From the NCBI RefSeq assembly GCF_002906165.1, contig NZ_PPCN01000010.1, positions 186,001 to 250,000 of the forward strand: 64,000 nt of DNA. Direction: 5' to 3'. Shown in pieces: positions 53,066 to 61,400 of this stretch; the stretch's first letter is position 1, and each line of letters opens with the position of its first letter. The translations under genes were made by a program, and so were the position numbers. The notes beneath the pieces were generated by a model. It was not told the origin of the DNA, searched no databases, and saw nothing but the letters and a program-made list of their open reading frames with translations. The DNA comes from Roseibium marinum (lineage in GTDB: Bacteria > Pseudomonadota > Alphaproteobacteria > Rhizobiales > Stappiaceae).

Positions 53066-54371
53066 TCCCCGCAAGGGAGAGGTCAGGGCGGACTGCTCCG
53101 AGCGACGGATACTCTTTCTGCAGGGGCCGCTGTCACCTCTTTTCAGAATGACGGGAAACCATCTCAGGAAATTCGGCTGCCAGGTGTTCCGGATCAATTT
53201 CTGTGCCGGAGACTGGATGCAGTGGCACGGAAAGGAATGCACCAGCTTCAAAGGCTCACCGCGGGACTGGCCTGACTTCATTGAAGACTATTTGGCCGTG
53301 CATGGAATTACAGACCTGGTGCTGCACGGAGATCAGCGGATCTACCACAGGATCGCCGTCGAAAAGGCGCTGCCGCTGGATATTCAGATTGCCGTGACCG
53401 AACTTGGGGCATTGCGGCCCGGTTGGATGACGCTGGAGAGAGACGGGTTGTCGACACTGAGTCGTTTTCCCGCCGATCCGGATGCCGTCCGGGCTGTTGC
53501 GGACAGGGCGGGAGATGTGGATTTGGAACCGCGGTTTCCATCCTCCTTCTGGCTTCAGACGGCTCCGGATGTCGCCTACAATCTGACGAACGTCTTTTTG
53601 AAGCTGCTTTATCCAAACTATGTGCGGCATACGATCTACCCGCCGATAGAGGAGTATCTGCGAGGGGCCTCGCGGCTCCTTCGGGAAAAAAGGCGGACTG
53701 CCGAAGCGGATCGTAAAATCGAGGCGCTCCGGCAAACAGGTTGCAGCTATTTTGTGCTGCCGATCCAGCTGGAGGGCGATTTCCAGCTTCGCAGGCATTC
53801 CCCGTATCAAAGCTTTTCCCAGGTTCTGGAAATTGTCTTCCGGTCCTTTTCCGAATCTGCTCCAGAGGACGCGCACCTGGTGTTGAAAAGCCATCCCCTC
53901 GATGTCGGCTTCGAGGACTGGTCTGGGGTATCGAACGCATTGGCGCTGAAATACGGCCTGAGTGCCCGTATGCATTATTTCGATGGCGGCGGCCTGTCGA
54001 AACCCCTTGAGGCAGCGGCGGGAGTGGTGACGCTCAATTCGACCGCCGGCCTGGAAGCCTTGCAGGCGCAGGTCCCGGTCAAAACCCTGGTGCCCGCCCA
54101 TTATGACATGGAGGGGCTGACCCATCAGGGAGACCTTTCCGGTTTCTGGAATGATCCTCACAGGCCGGACCCGCTGCTTCTCAACGCCTATATACGCGCG
54201 CTGGCGGCGACAACTCAAATTCGCGGATCGATCCATAACCGGGAGGGCGTTTTTGTCGCTGCCTGGAATATCGCGGATCGCATCGCAAAACGTGAGCTCA
54301 ATCCGCTCGGGGCCTTTGTCGAACCGCCTCCAAGGCTTGAAAAAGCACGTAAACTTGGAGTGCCTCTATGA
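53049..54371 (+). CDS. Capsule polysaccharide biosynthesis protein, KpsS-like (copy 2)
   Basis: 440 residues. It has the same family blocks as copy 1: RILFLQGPLSPLF, INFCAGDWMQWHG, YFVLPIQLEGDFQLR, LVLKSHPLDVGFEDW and VTLNSTAGLEAL. It overlaps copy 1 by 17 bp and the KpsC-like gene by four bases (ATGA), so all three are translationally coupled. Two KpsS copies may act on different acceptors or add successive residues; which one is the true KpsS cannot be told from sequence. Confidence 0.88.
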   Translation: MSGPADPRKGEVRADCSERRILFLQGPLSPLFRMTGNHLRKFGCQVFRINFCAGDWMQWHGKECTSFKGSPRDWPDFIEDYLAVHGITDLVLHGDQRIYHRIAVEKALPLDIQIAVTELGALRPGWMTLERDGLSTLSRFPADPDAVRAVADRAGDVDLEPRFPSSFWLQTAPDVAYNLTNVFLKLLYPNYVRHTIYPPIEEYLRGASRLLREKRRTAEADRKIEALRQTGCSYFVLPIQLEGDFQLRRHSPYQSFSQVLEIVFRSFSESAPEDAHLVLKSHPLDVGFEDWSGVSNALALKYGLSARMHYFDGGGLSKPLEAAAGVVTLNSTAGLEALQAQVPVKTLVPAHYDMEGLTHQGDLSGFWNDPHRPDPLLLNAYIRALAATTQIRGSIHNREGVFVAAWNIADRIAKRELNPLGAFVEPPPRLEKARKLGVPL

Positions 54372-56110
54372 GCGCGCGCGTCAAAGATCCGAAAATACTC
54401 TTCGGCGCGGCCCCTTCGCTCGTCAGGTGGAAGACGCTCATCAGGCGCGCGCTCGATGCGCAAGAGGCGAAGGAGCAGAACCGGGAACAACTCTATGTCG
54501 TCGCCGTACCGGAACAGCTGCCTTTGGCTGTCGACATGGCGAAGCGAAAGGCAGCGGTCCTTCTTCTCGTGCTACCGGGACCGACGCCGATTGAGGCCAA
54601 ACGCGTTCCCGCAAGCCTCATTCTGCTGCCGCTGGACAAACCCGGCAATGAAGATCTGAGCAACCCGTGGCTGCTCCTCGCACGCGCCTGCGCGGACGCG
54701 ATCGGTGGGGCTGCGGAGCGGTCCGACCAGCAATTTGTCAGCACCTGGCGTTCCCTTGACCTTTCTTGCGACGCAGCCGGAGAATCTGAAACTTCTGCCC
54801 GCGGCGGCGTGGATCTGGAAGGTGTTCTTTCGGACCGTAAGCACATTGGGAAGGAGGCGAGCGGGGTTTGGCGTGGCATCGAAGAGACTTCCGCCGAGCA
54901 TGATATCGCTCCAGAGGCTGTACTGGAATCGATACTGACGCATAATACGGTCTGGTTTTCACCCTATACCGGACAACCGGTCAGGTGGTCCGAGGCCCTG
55001 CGAATCTTCCATACGGTCCAGACGAGCTGGCAGGAAAACTGCCGCGCGAGCCACTGCTATGGAGCCCAGTACTGGAACCATCCTTCAATCCGGGCAACCT
55101 TCTCCGGTACGGGCGGTGAGGTGTCATTTCACGAAACGCAGGAAGAGGCGATCGCGGCGGCAGGGCGAAGCGGCGGGCAGATCCTGTCCTGGGCGGGACG
55201 GACGGACGCGGCGTTTGAGGAAGCCTGCTCGGAAGCAGGAATCCCGCTCTTGCGGATCGAGGACGGATTTCTGAGGTCGGTGGGGCTGGGGGCCGGTCTT
55301 GCCCGCGGCGCGATGCTTGCCGTCGACGATCTCGGGATCTATTACGATCCGTCCCGGCCGAGCCGCCTGGAGGTGTTGCTGAAAGACTATGAGCTTTCTG
55401 AGGCGGAACAGCAGCGCGGCAAATGCCTTGTTGAACTGATCAGTGCCGCACGCGTGTCGAAATACAATTTCGGCAAATCGAGATCGTTTTCCTTTCCCGC
55501 GGACAGAACAACGATCCTGATCCCCGGACAAGTTGCTGACGACGCGGCGATCCGCAAGTCAATGTCGGCGACAATCGACTGCGCCAATACGCCGAATGTC
55601 AACCTGGATCTGCTGAAACTGGTGCGCGGCCGGCATCCGGACGCCCATCTGATCTTCAAGCCGCATCCGGATGTGGAAACAGGGTTGCGCAAAGGCAAGG
55701 TCGAACGGCGAACGGCATTGAACTATGCCGATGAAATTGCCGAAGATGCCAATATCATCGATCTGATCGAAGCGGTCGATACTGTTGAAACTTTCTCTTC
55801 GCTTTCCGGCTTTGAAGCGCTTCTTCGCGGCCGTAAAGTTACTGTGCACGGCGCACCGTTTTATGCCGGTTGGGGATTGTGTGAGGATCTGACGGAAATA
55901 CCGGGCAGGGGACGCGCGCGCAGTCTGCCGGAACTGGTCTATCTTGCGCTGGTGAAATACGCCCGCACGGTCGATCCGGTCTCTCTGCTGCCCTGCACAC
56001 CTGAATTCCTCGTGGCGAGGCTGAGTGAACAGCGCGGGGACCGAAAACACCTTCTTGTCACGGCGCTGAAGCGTCATTCATCCTGGCTCGGACGCAAACT
56101 GGGCATTTGA
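54368..56110 (+). CDS. rkpJ: KpsC/RkpJ-like capsule biosynthesis protein, single transferase unit
   Basis: 580 residues. KpsC of Escherichia coli has two related glycosyltransferase units that add alternating beta-Kdo residues to the capsule lipid. Here one unit is plain, about residues 205-560: RIEDGFLRSVGLG, DDLGIYYDPSRPSRLE, VSKYNFG, LIPGQVADDAAI, FKPHPDVETGLRKG, SSLSGFEALLRG and APFYAGWGLCEDL. The N-terminal 200 residues do not show a second copy of these motifs. So it is a half-KpsC fused to an unassigned segment. Last capsule-transferase gene of the operon, followed after 57 bp by an SDR gene. The symbol follows the S. meliloti rkp-1 homologue and is tentative. Confidence 0.82.
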   Translation: MSARVKDPKILFGAAPSLVRWKTLIRRALDAQEAKEQNREQLYVVAVPEQLPLAVDMAKRKAAVLLLVLPGPTPIEAKRVPASLILLPLDKPGNEDLSNPWLLLARACADAIGGAAERSDQQFVSTWRSLDLSCDAAGESETSARGGVDLEGVLSDRKHIGKEASGVWRGIEETSAEHDIAPEAVLESILTHNTVWFSPYTGQPVRWSEALRIFHTVQTSWQENCRASHCYGAQYWNHPSIRATFSGTGGEVSFHETQEEAIAAAGRSGGQILSWAGRTDAAFEEACSEAGIPLLRIEDGFLRSVGLGAGLARGAMLAVDDLGIYYDPSRPSRLEVLLKDYELSEAEQQRGKCLVELISAARVSKYNFGKSRSFSFPADRTTILIPGQVADDAAIRKSMSATIDCANTPNVNLDLLKLVRGRHPDAHLIFKPHPDVETGLRKGKVERRTALNYADEIAEDANIIDLIEAVDTVETFSSLSGFEALLRGRKVTVHGAPFYAGWGLCEDLTEIPGRGRARSLPELVYLALVKYARTVDPVSLLPCTPEFLVARLSEQRGDRKHLLVTALKRHSSWLGRKLGI

Positions 56111-56167
56111 TGTCTCAATTCAGCAGAACATATATGAAAGCGGAGCAATCCGGATGAAGGAATGGCC

Positions 56168-56977
56168 ATGACGAACCGATATGACAGGGTCATCGTGCTG
56201 ACAGGAGCCAGCGGCGGCATTGGCCAGGCGCTGGCCAGGGAATTTGCCTGCCCGGGAACCTATCTGGCGTTGATCGCGCGCGACGAGGCGCGGCTCGGAC
56301 CGGTCATGACAGAAATACGCGCACTGGGCGCAGAAGGAGAAGCCGCGGCGATCGACATCCGTGATCGGAAAAAACTGCACGCCTACCTGAGCGACCTCGA
56401 TACACGCCATCCCGTCGATCTTGTCATTGCCAACGCGGGAGTCACAGCCGGCCTTGGACCAAACAGGACCCGTGAGAGCGATGCGGACAGCGACCGGCAG
56501 ATCGACGTGAATTACCGTGGTGTCGTCAATACCGTCTCCGGTGTTGTCGATGCCATGCAAGCGCGCGGGCGGGGACAGGTCGTTCTGGTTTCCTCACTTG
56601 CGGGAATGCGGGCCCTTCCGGACATGCCGAGCTACAGCGCAACGAAGGCCGCGATTATCGCCTACGGCCACTCTCTGCGCGGCTGGCTTAAACCCTTCGG
56701 CGTTTCGGTGACAATCATATGCCCGGGTTTCGTGACGACCCCGATGTCCGCCAGGCACAAGGGAGCAAAGCCTTTTGAAATGCCTGCGGAAAGGGCTGCC
56801 GTACTGATGCGGCGCGCGATAGAACGCAGGCGCGCCTTCTACGCCTTTCCGTTTCTGCTGGCATTCGGCATCCGGTTGCAGAATCTGTTGCCGCCGATCC
56901 TCGGCGATCTGTTCCTAGGGGGATTTGAAGCGGAAATCGAACGTGATCCGCGTTACCGGGAACCATCTGACAGATAG
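56168..56977 (+). CDS. rkpH: RkpH-like short-chain dehydrogenase
   Basis: 269 residues from ATG 56168, spaced correctly from AAGGA; the ATG at 56162 touches the ribosome site. Classical SDR: VIVLTGASGGIGQALA, NAGVTAG, and catalytic SSLAGM followed by SYSATKAAI. The C-terminus has a hydrophobic stretch (FYAFPFLLAFGIRLQNLLPPILGDLF), reminiscent of membrane-associated 3-ketosphinganine reductases. In S. meliloti, RkpH accompanies RkpA and RkpG in making the K-antigen lipid. Its gene is in the kpsC operon here and converges on rkpG, 33 bp away. I infer reduction of the keto group made by RkpG. Confidence 0.8.
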   Translation: MTNRYDRVIVLTGASGGIGQALAREFACPGTYLALIARDEARLGPVMTEIRALGAEGEAAAIDIRDRKKLHAYLSDLDTRHPVDLVIANAGVTAGLGPNRTRESDADSDRQIDVNYRGVVNTVSGVVDAMQARGRGQVVLVSSLAGMRALPDMPSYSATKAAIIAYGHSLRGWLKPFGVSVTIICPGFVTTPMSARHKGAKPFEMPAERAAVLMRRAIERRRAFYAFPFLLAFGIRLQNLLPPILGDLFLGGFEAEIERDPRYREPSDR

Positions 56978-57010
56978 CGGAAAACGCGGCCGCCGGAGTA
57001 GCCTCCAGGG

Positions 57011-58378
57011 TTACCTGGCGGCCTTGATCAGCCGGTCGACCGCTGTCCCGTCCGCGCGCATGGCATCGAGTTCGGCGGCAGTCGTTTCCACGGCGCGGAT
57101 GATCTGTTCTTCCGTGTGCTCGCTCGTGATGAAGAAGCGGATGCGTGCGGACTTTTCCGGAACGGCCGGAAAAATGATCGGCAGCGCGTTAATGCCTTTC
57201 GCAAGCAAACGGTTGGAAAGCGTTGCCGCACCGGCGGAATCACCGACAATAACCGGAATGACCGCGTATCCGGTACTCGGCCCGGTATTCAGCCCGGCTT
57301 CTTTTGCGAGCTTCAGAAACAGCGTTCCGTTTTTCTGCAGGCGCTCAACCCGCTCAGGCTCCTGTTCCAGCAATTCCGCCGAGGCGATGGCGGATCCGGC
57401 AAGGGCGGCGGACAGGCCAACGGAAAACACGAACCCCGGAGCCGAGACCTTCAGATAATCACACAGGACTTTCGAGCCGGCGATATAGCCGCCGCAGGAG
57501 GAAAAGGTCTTGCTGAGGGTTCCCATCCAGATTTCGACTTCGGTCGGATCGATCCCGAAATGCTCGGAAATTCCATGACCGGTCTTGCCGAGTACGCCAA
57601 TCGAATGCGCTTCATCGACCATTAGCCAGACATCGTAGGCCTGCTTGAGTTTCACGATCCTCTTGAGGTCGGGAAAATCGCCGTCCATCGAGTAAAGGCC
57701 TTCGACGGCGATCAGGACTTTTTCGAATTTGTGCCGGTGATCGGCCAGCATCTTTTCCAGCGCATCGAGATCGTCATGCGGGAAATTCATGCGGGTGGCG
57801 CCGGAAAGCCTGACACCTTCGGCAATCGAATTGTGCACGAAGGAATCGGTGAGGACCAAGTCCCCCTTTTGCATCAGATGGCCGATGGTTGTCACGTTGG
57901 TGGCGTGGCCCGAGACCATGACGATGGCGGATTCAACGCCGTGAATGCGGGCCAGGGCCGCTTCCAGTTCGCCATGAAAAGGCCGTTCGCCGGCAACGAT
58001 CCGGCTGGCGGACACACTGGTGCCGAAGCGGTCGATTGCTTCCTTCGCCGCGGCGTTCACCTTCGGATGTCCATTCAATCCCAGATAATTGTAGGACGCG
58101 AAATTGTCGTAGTTGTGCCCGCCGATAACGCTGGTTTCAGTCGCTAGCCCGTCATGCGGCCTGAAAAAGGGGTTTTCGATCCCCATCATGTCCGCGGCTG
58201 CCCGGTGCATCTGCAGCTGTTTGACCTGAGGCAATTCCTTGAAGTCGAAAACCTTGCGTTTGGGAGAGGTTGCCTGAGAGCGGTCGGGCGCTGACGCTGT
58301 GCGTCCGCGCGCGGACCGCCGGTTGGCTTTCAAGCTGTCCATAAGCTTGGCCCGATCATCTGAGCCCATAGCTGTCAT
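57011..58378 (-). CDS. rkpG: Alpha-oxoamine synthase, RkpG-like
   Basis: 455 residues. A PLP enzyme of the family that joins an acyl thioester with an amino acid and releases CO2 (8-amino-7-oxononanoate synthase, serine palmitoyltransferase, 2-amino-3-ketobutyrate ligase). Core motifs: YNYLGLNGHPKV, GTSVSASRIVAGERPFHGELE, VDEAHSIGVLG and the PLP lysine in GTLSKTFSSCGGY. An N-terminal extension of about 60 basic residues precedes the core. It follows the polyketide synthase gene after 31 bp on the same strand, and the ACP-borne chain is the natural acyl donor. The true start may be the ATG at 58369, better spaced from AAGGA. RkpG of S. meliloti is the closest recognised match. Confidence 0.87.
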   Translation of the reverse strand: MTAMGSDDRAKLMDSLKANRRSARGRTASAPDRSQATSPKRKVFDFKELPQVKQLQMHRAAADMMGIENPFFRPHDGLATETSVIGGHNYDNFASYNYLGLNGHPKVNAAAKEAIDRFGTSVSASRIVAGERPFHGELEAALARIHGVESAIVMVSGHATNVTTIGHLMQKGDLVLTDSFVHNSIAEGVRLSGATRMNFPHDDLDALEKMLADHRHKFEKVLIAVEGLYSMDGDFPDLKRIVKLKQAYDVWLMVDEAHSIGVLGKTGHGISEHFGIDPTEVEIWMGTLSKTFSSCGGYIAGSKVLCDYLKVSAPGFVFSVGLSAALAGSAIASAELLEQEPERVERLQKNGTLFLKLAKEAGLNTGPSTGYAVIPVIVGDSAGAATLSNRLLAKGINALPIIFPAVPEKSARIRFFITSEHTEEQIIRAVETTAAELDAMRADGTAVDRLIKAAR

Positions 58379-58409
58379 TCCTTATTGCATCCGGCCTAGC
58401 TACTGGCAG

Positions 58410-61400
58410 TCAGAGGAAGGAACCGAGTTCACGGCTCTTGCTCTCGACTTCAGCCGCGACGTCGGAAAGGTCTTCTGTCTCGGAACGTTCGTCATCCGTG
58501 TGCAGGCTGGCGAGCTGTTGACTCTCGTCCGACATGCCGGACGCATTTTTTTCTCCAAGAACACGATTGGCCACGCGGCTGGACAAGTCAATCAGCGTTG
58601 CGCCATTGGCTAGTGACATCAGCGGAATGTCGATACCGAGCTGGCGTTCCGCGCTCATGCGCAGTTCCAAAGCCATCAGCGAATCCATACCGATATCCGA
58701 AAGCGGTTTATGCGGATCGATTTCCTCCGGCGCGATCCGAAGGATCTTGCCGATCTCCGCGGCCAGAAGCTTTGCAACCGTTTGAGCGGCGGTGACCTGA
58801 TCCATGCCCAGCAGCATGACGGCCAGATCTATAACGCCATCGGAACCGGTGTCGTCTTCATCGCCAAGACCAAGCAGGCTGACAAATGGCGTTCCCACCA
58901 GAGCCAGATCCTTGCGCGCTGCCTGCCAGTCGACACGGGCGTAGCCGAGCGCTGCGAGGCTGACGTCTTTCGACTGCTCCGGCTGCGCCATCAGCGCCAT
59001 GAGGCCATCCAGGGCTTCCTTGGCCGTCAGCGCGTGCCGGCCAAGCTTGCGGGACAGCAGTTCGCTGACGTCTTCGTTGCGGGCGAGATAACCGGCATCG
59101 GAAATGGCGCCCCAGGCAACGGCAAGCGCCGGCCGGTCTTCGGCGCGGCGTTTCCTGGCCAGCCCTTCCAGATAGCCGTTCGCGGCCACATAGTTGGCCT
59201 GGCCCGGATTGCCCACGAGAGTGGTTGCCGAGGAATAGAGAACGAAATGGTCCAGGGGATCGTCCGCCGTCAGGCGGTCGAGCAGCTCCGCGCCGCGGAT
59301 CTTTGGAGCAAGCACCCGGGTCAGGCCATCGTGATCCATGTTGGCAATCAGGACGTCGTTCAGAACCATGGCCGTGTGGAACACACCCTTGATGGGTTTG
59401 CCGTGCGCGCGAATTTCGGCAAGCGTGGTTTTAACCGCCTTTTCGTCGGTGATATCGCAGGCATGGCCCTTGATGGTCACGCCTCGATCCGTCAACTGGC
59501 TGATGACGGACTGAGCTTCGTCACTGGCATCGCCTCTGCGGCTCAGCACCGCAAGGTTTCGAGCTCCGTGGTCGGCAAGCCGGTTCAGCAGAGCTGCCCC
59601 GAATCCGCCGAAACCACCGGCAATCACATAGACCGCGTTGCCGTCGAACGCGATGTCGGTTGCCGTGGGTATCGAAGCAGGCACCTCGGGCGGACGAATG
59701 ACGATCTTGCCGATATGCCCGGCCTGCTGCATCAGGCGGAACGCATCGACAACGTCGGCCGCTTCGAACACACGATGCGGCAGGGGCCGCAGGGTGCCGT
59801 CCTCGAACAGTTCGACAAGCTTGACGAAAAGGTCGACGGCCAGTTTCGGCTGGCGGGTCAGCAACTGATCGGCGTCGATACCGAAATATGTGAGGTTCTG
59901 GCGGAAGGGACGCAGGCCGATCCGGGTATTGCCGTAATAGTCCCGTTTGCCCAGCTCCAGGAAACGGCCGAACGGCTTCAGCACCTCAATGCTGCGCTCC
60001 ATCGCTTCGCCGAAGAGCGAGTTCAGAACCACATCGACGCCATCGCCGCGGGTTTCTTCAAGAACGGCATCGACGAAGGCGAGGCTGCGGGAATCCAGCA
60101 CAACATCCGCCCCGAGGAGCTTCAAAGTGTTGCGCTTGTCTTCGGACCCGGCTGTGGCGATGATCTTCGCACCGCGCCATTTTGCGATCTGCAGGGCCGC
60201 CAGGCCAACGCCACCGGCGCCACCATGGATCAGCACGGTTTCCCCTTCGGACAGGTTCGCCAGATGCACGAGCGCATAAAAGGCGGTCAGGAAGGTCACC
60301 GGAATGGTGGCCGCTTCCTCCGCCGACACCGTCGAGGGCATCGGGGCGCATCCGCTTTCGTCGACCGTGACATGGGAGGCGAAACAGGCCGGTGCGAAGG
60401 TGATGACCTTGTCGCCGGCTTTGAACCGGGTGACATCAGGACCGCAGGCGATCACATGACCGCAGCACTCCATGCCAAGGGTCGGACCGGCAAAGCCGTC
60501 TTCCAAAGCCTCTTCCGGCAACAGGCCGAGCGCCCACATGACATCACGGAAGTTGAGGCCGCTGGCTTCAACCGCGATTTCGATATCCCGGCCGGCAAGC
60601 GTATTGCGCTCGACCGCCTTCCACGTCAGTTGGTCAAGCGATCCCTGACGCGAAATATCGAGCCTCATTGCGGGACGCGCACCTTCCGGGAGGGCGGCAT
60701 CCGACAGGACACCGCCCTTGAGGAGGCGCAGGCCGGACCGCGTCTCGCTGTCGAGAACAATTTCCCGTTCGCAATTCGCGATCAGGATCTCCTCGGCGAC
60801 ACGGGCCGCGGCAATGCCCGGCTCCAGATCCGGAGAGACATCGATCAGCTTGAGGTTCGCATCCGGATATTCATTCATCACCACCCGGCCGAAAGCCCAG
60901 ATGCCCGCCTGATCGGGGGCGGGCGCCTTGCCGCCGGCAATGTCCTGGGCTCCGGCCGGAGCGAGCAGGGTGAATTCACCCTTTTCAGCTCCGAGAGCTT
61001 TCAACAGGATCATCATGCTGTAGGCGCGGCTATCAACGGAATTCAGCGCGTCGCCCGGTTTGGCATAAGCGCCGCGCATGTGAACCAGACGCCCGTCATG
61101 AGCCGCCAGAAGTTGCCCAAGCGTCTCGTCCGGTGCTTCTGGTGGTCGATCCAGCTCCAGCGCGGCGCTCCAGATGCCATCGCCGAGCTGTTCGGTCACT
61201 TCGCCGGGGACAAGAAGCGTCGCCGCGTGTCCGTGCCGTTCCATGCAGGACTTCAGGCCTTCTGCCAGACGGTGCGCGGGGCCCTCCGCATCGGTCAGTA
61301 GCAGAAAAGCCTTCGCTTCCGGAGCTGCTTCCGCGGCTTCTTCGTCTTCCTCGGTACGGGGAAGGTCCGCATCTTCCGGAATGCGCGCACTGATCAGGTC

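Noticed and set aside
58710..61301. 863-codon plus-strand frame
   Set aside because: Antisense to the polyketide synthase, whose domains are unmistakable; no protein-family features.
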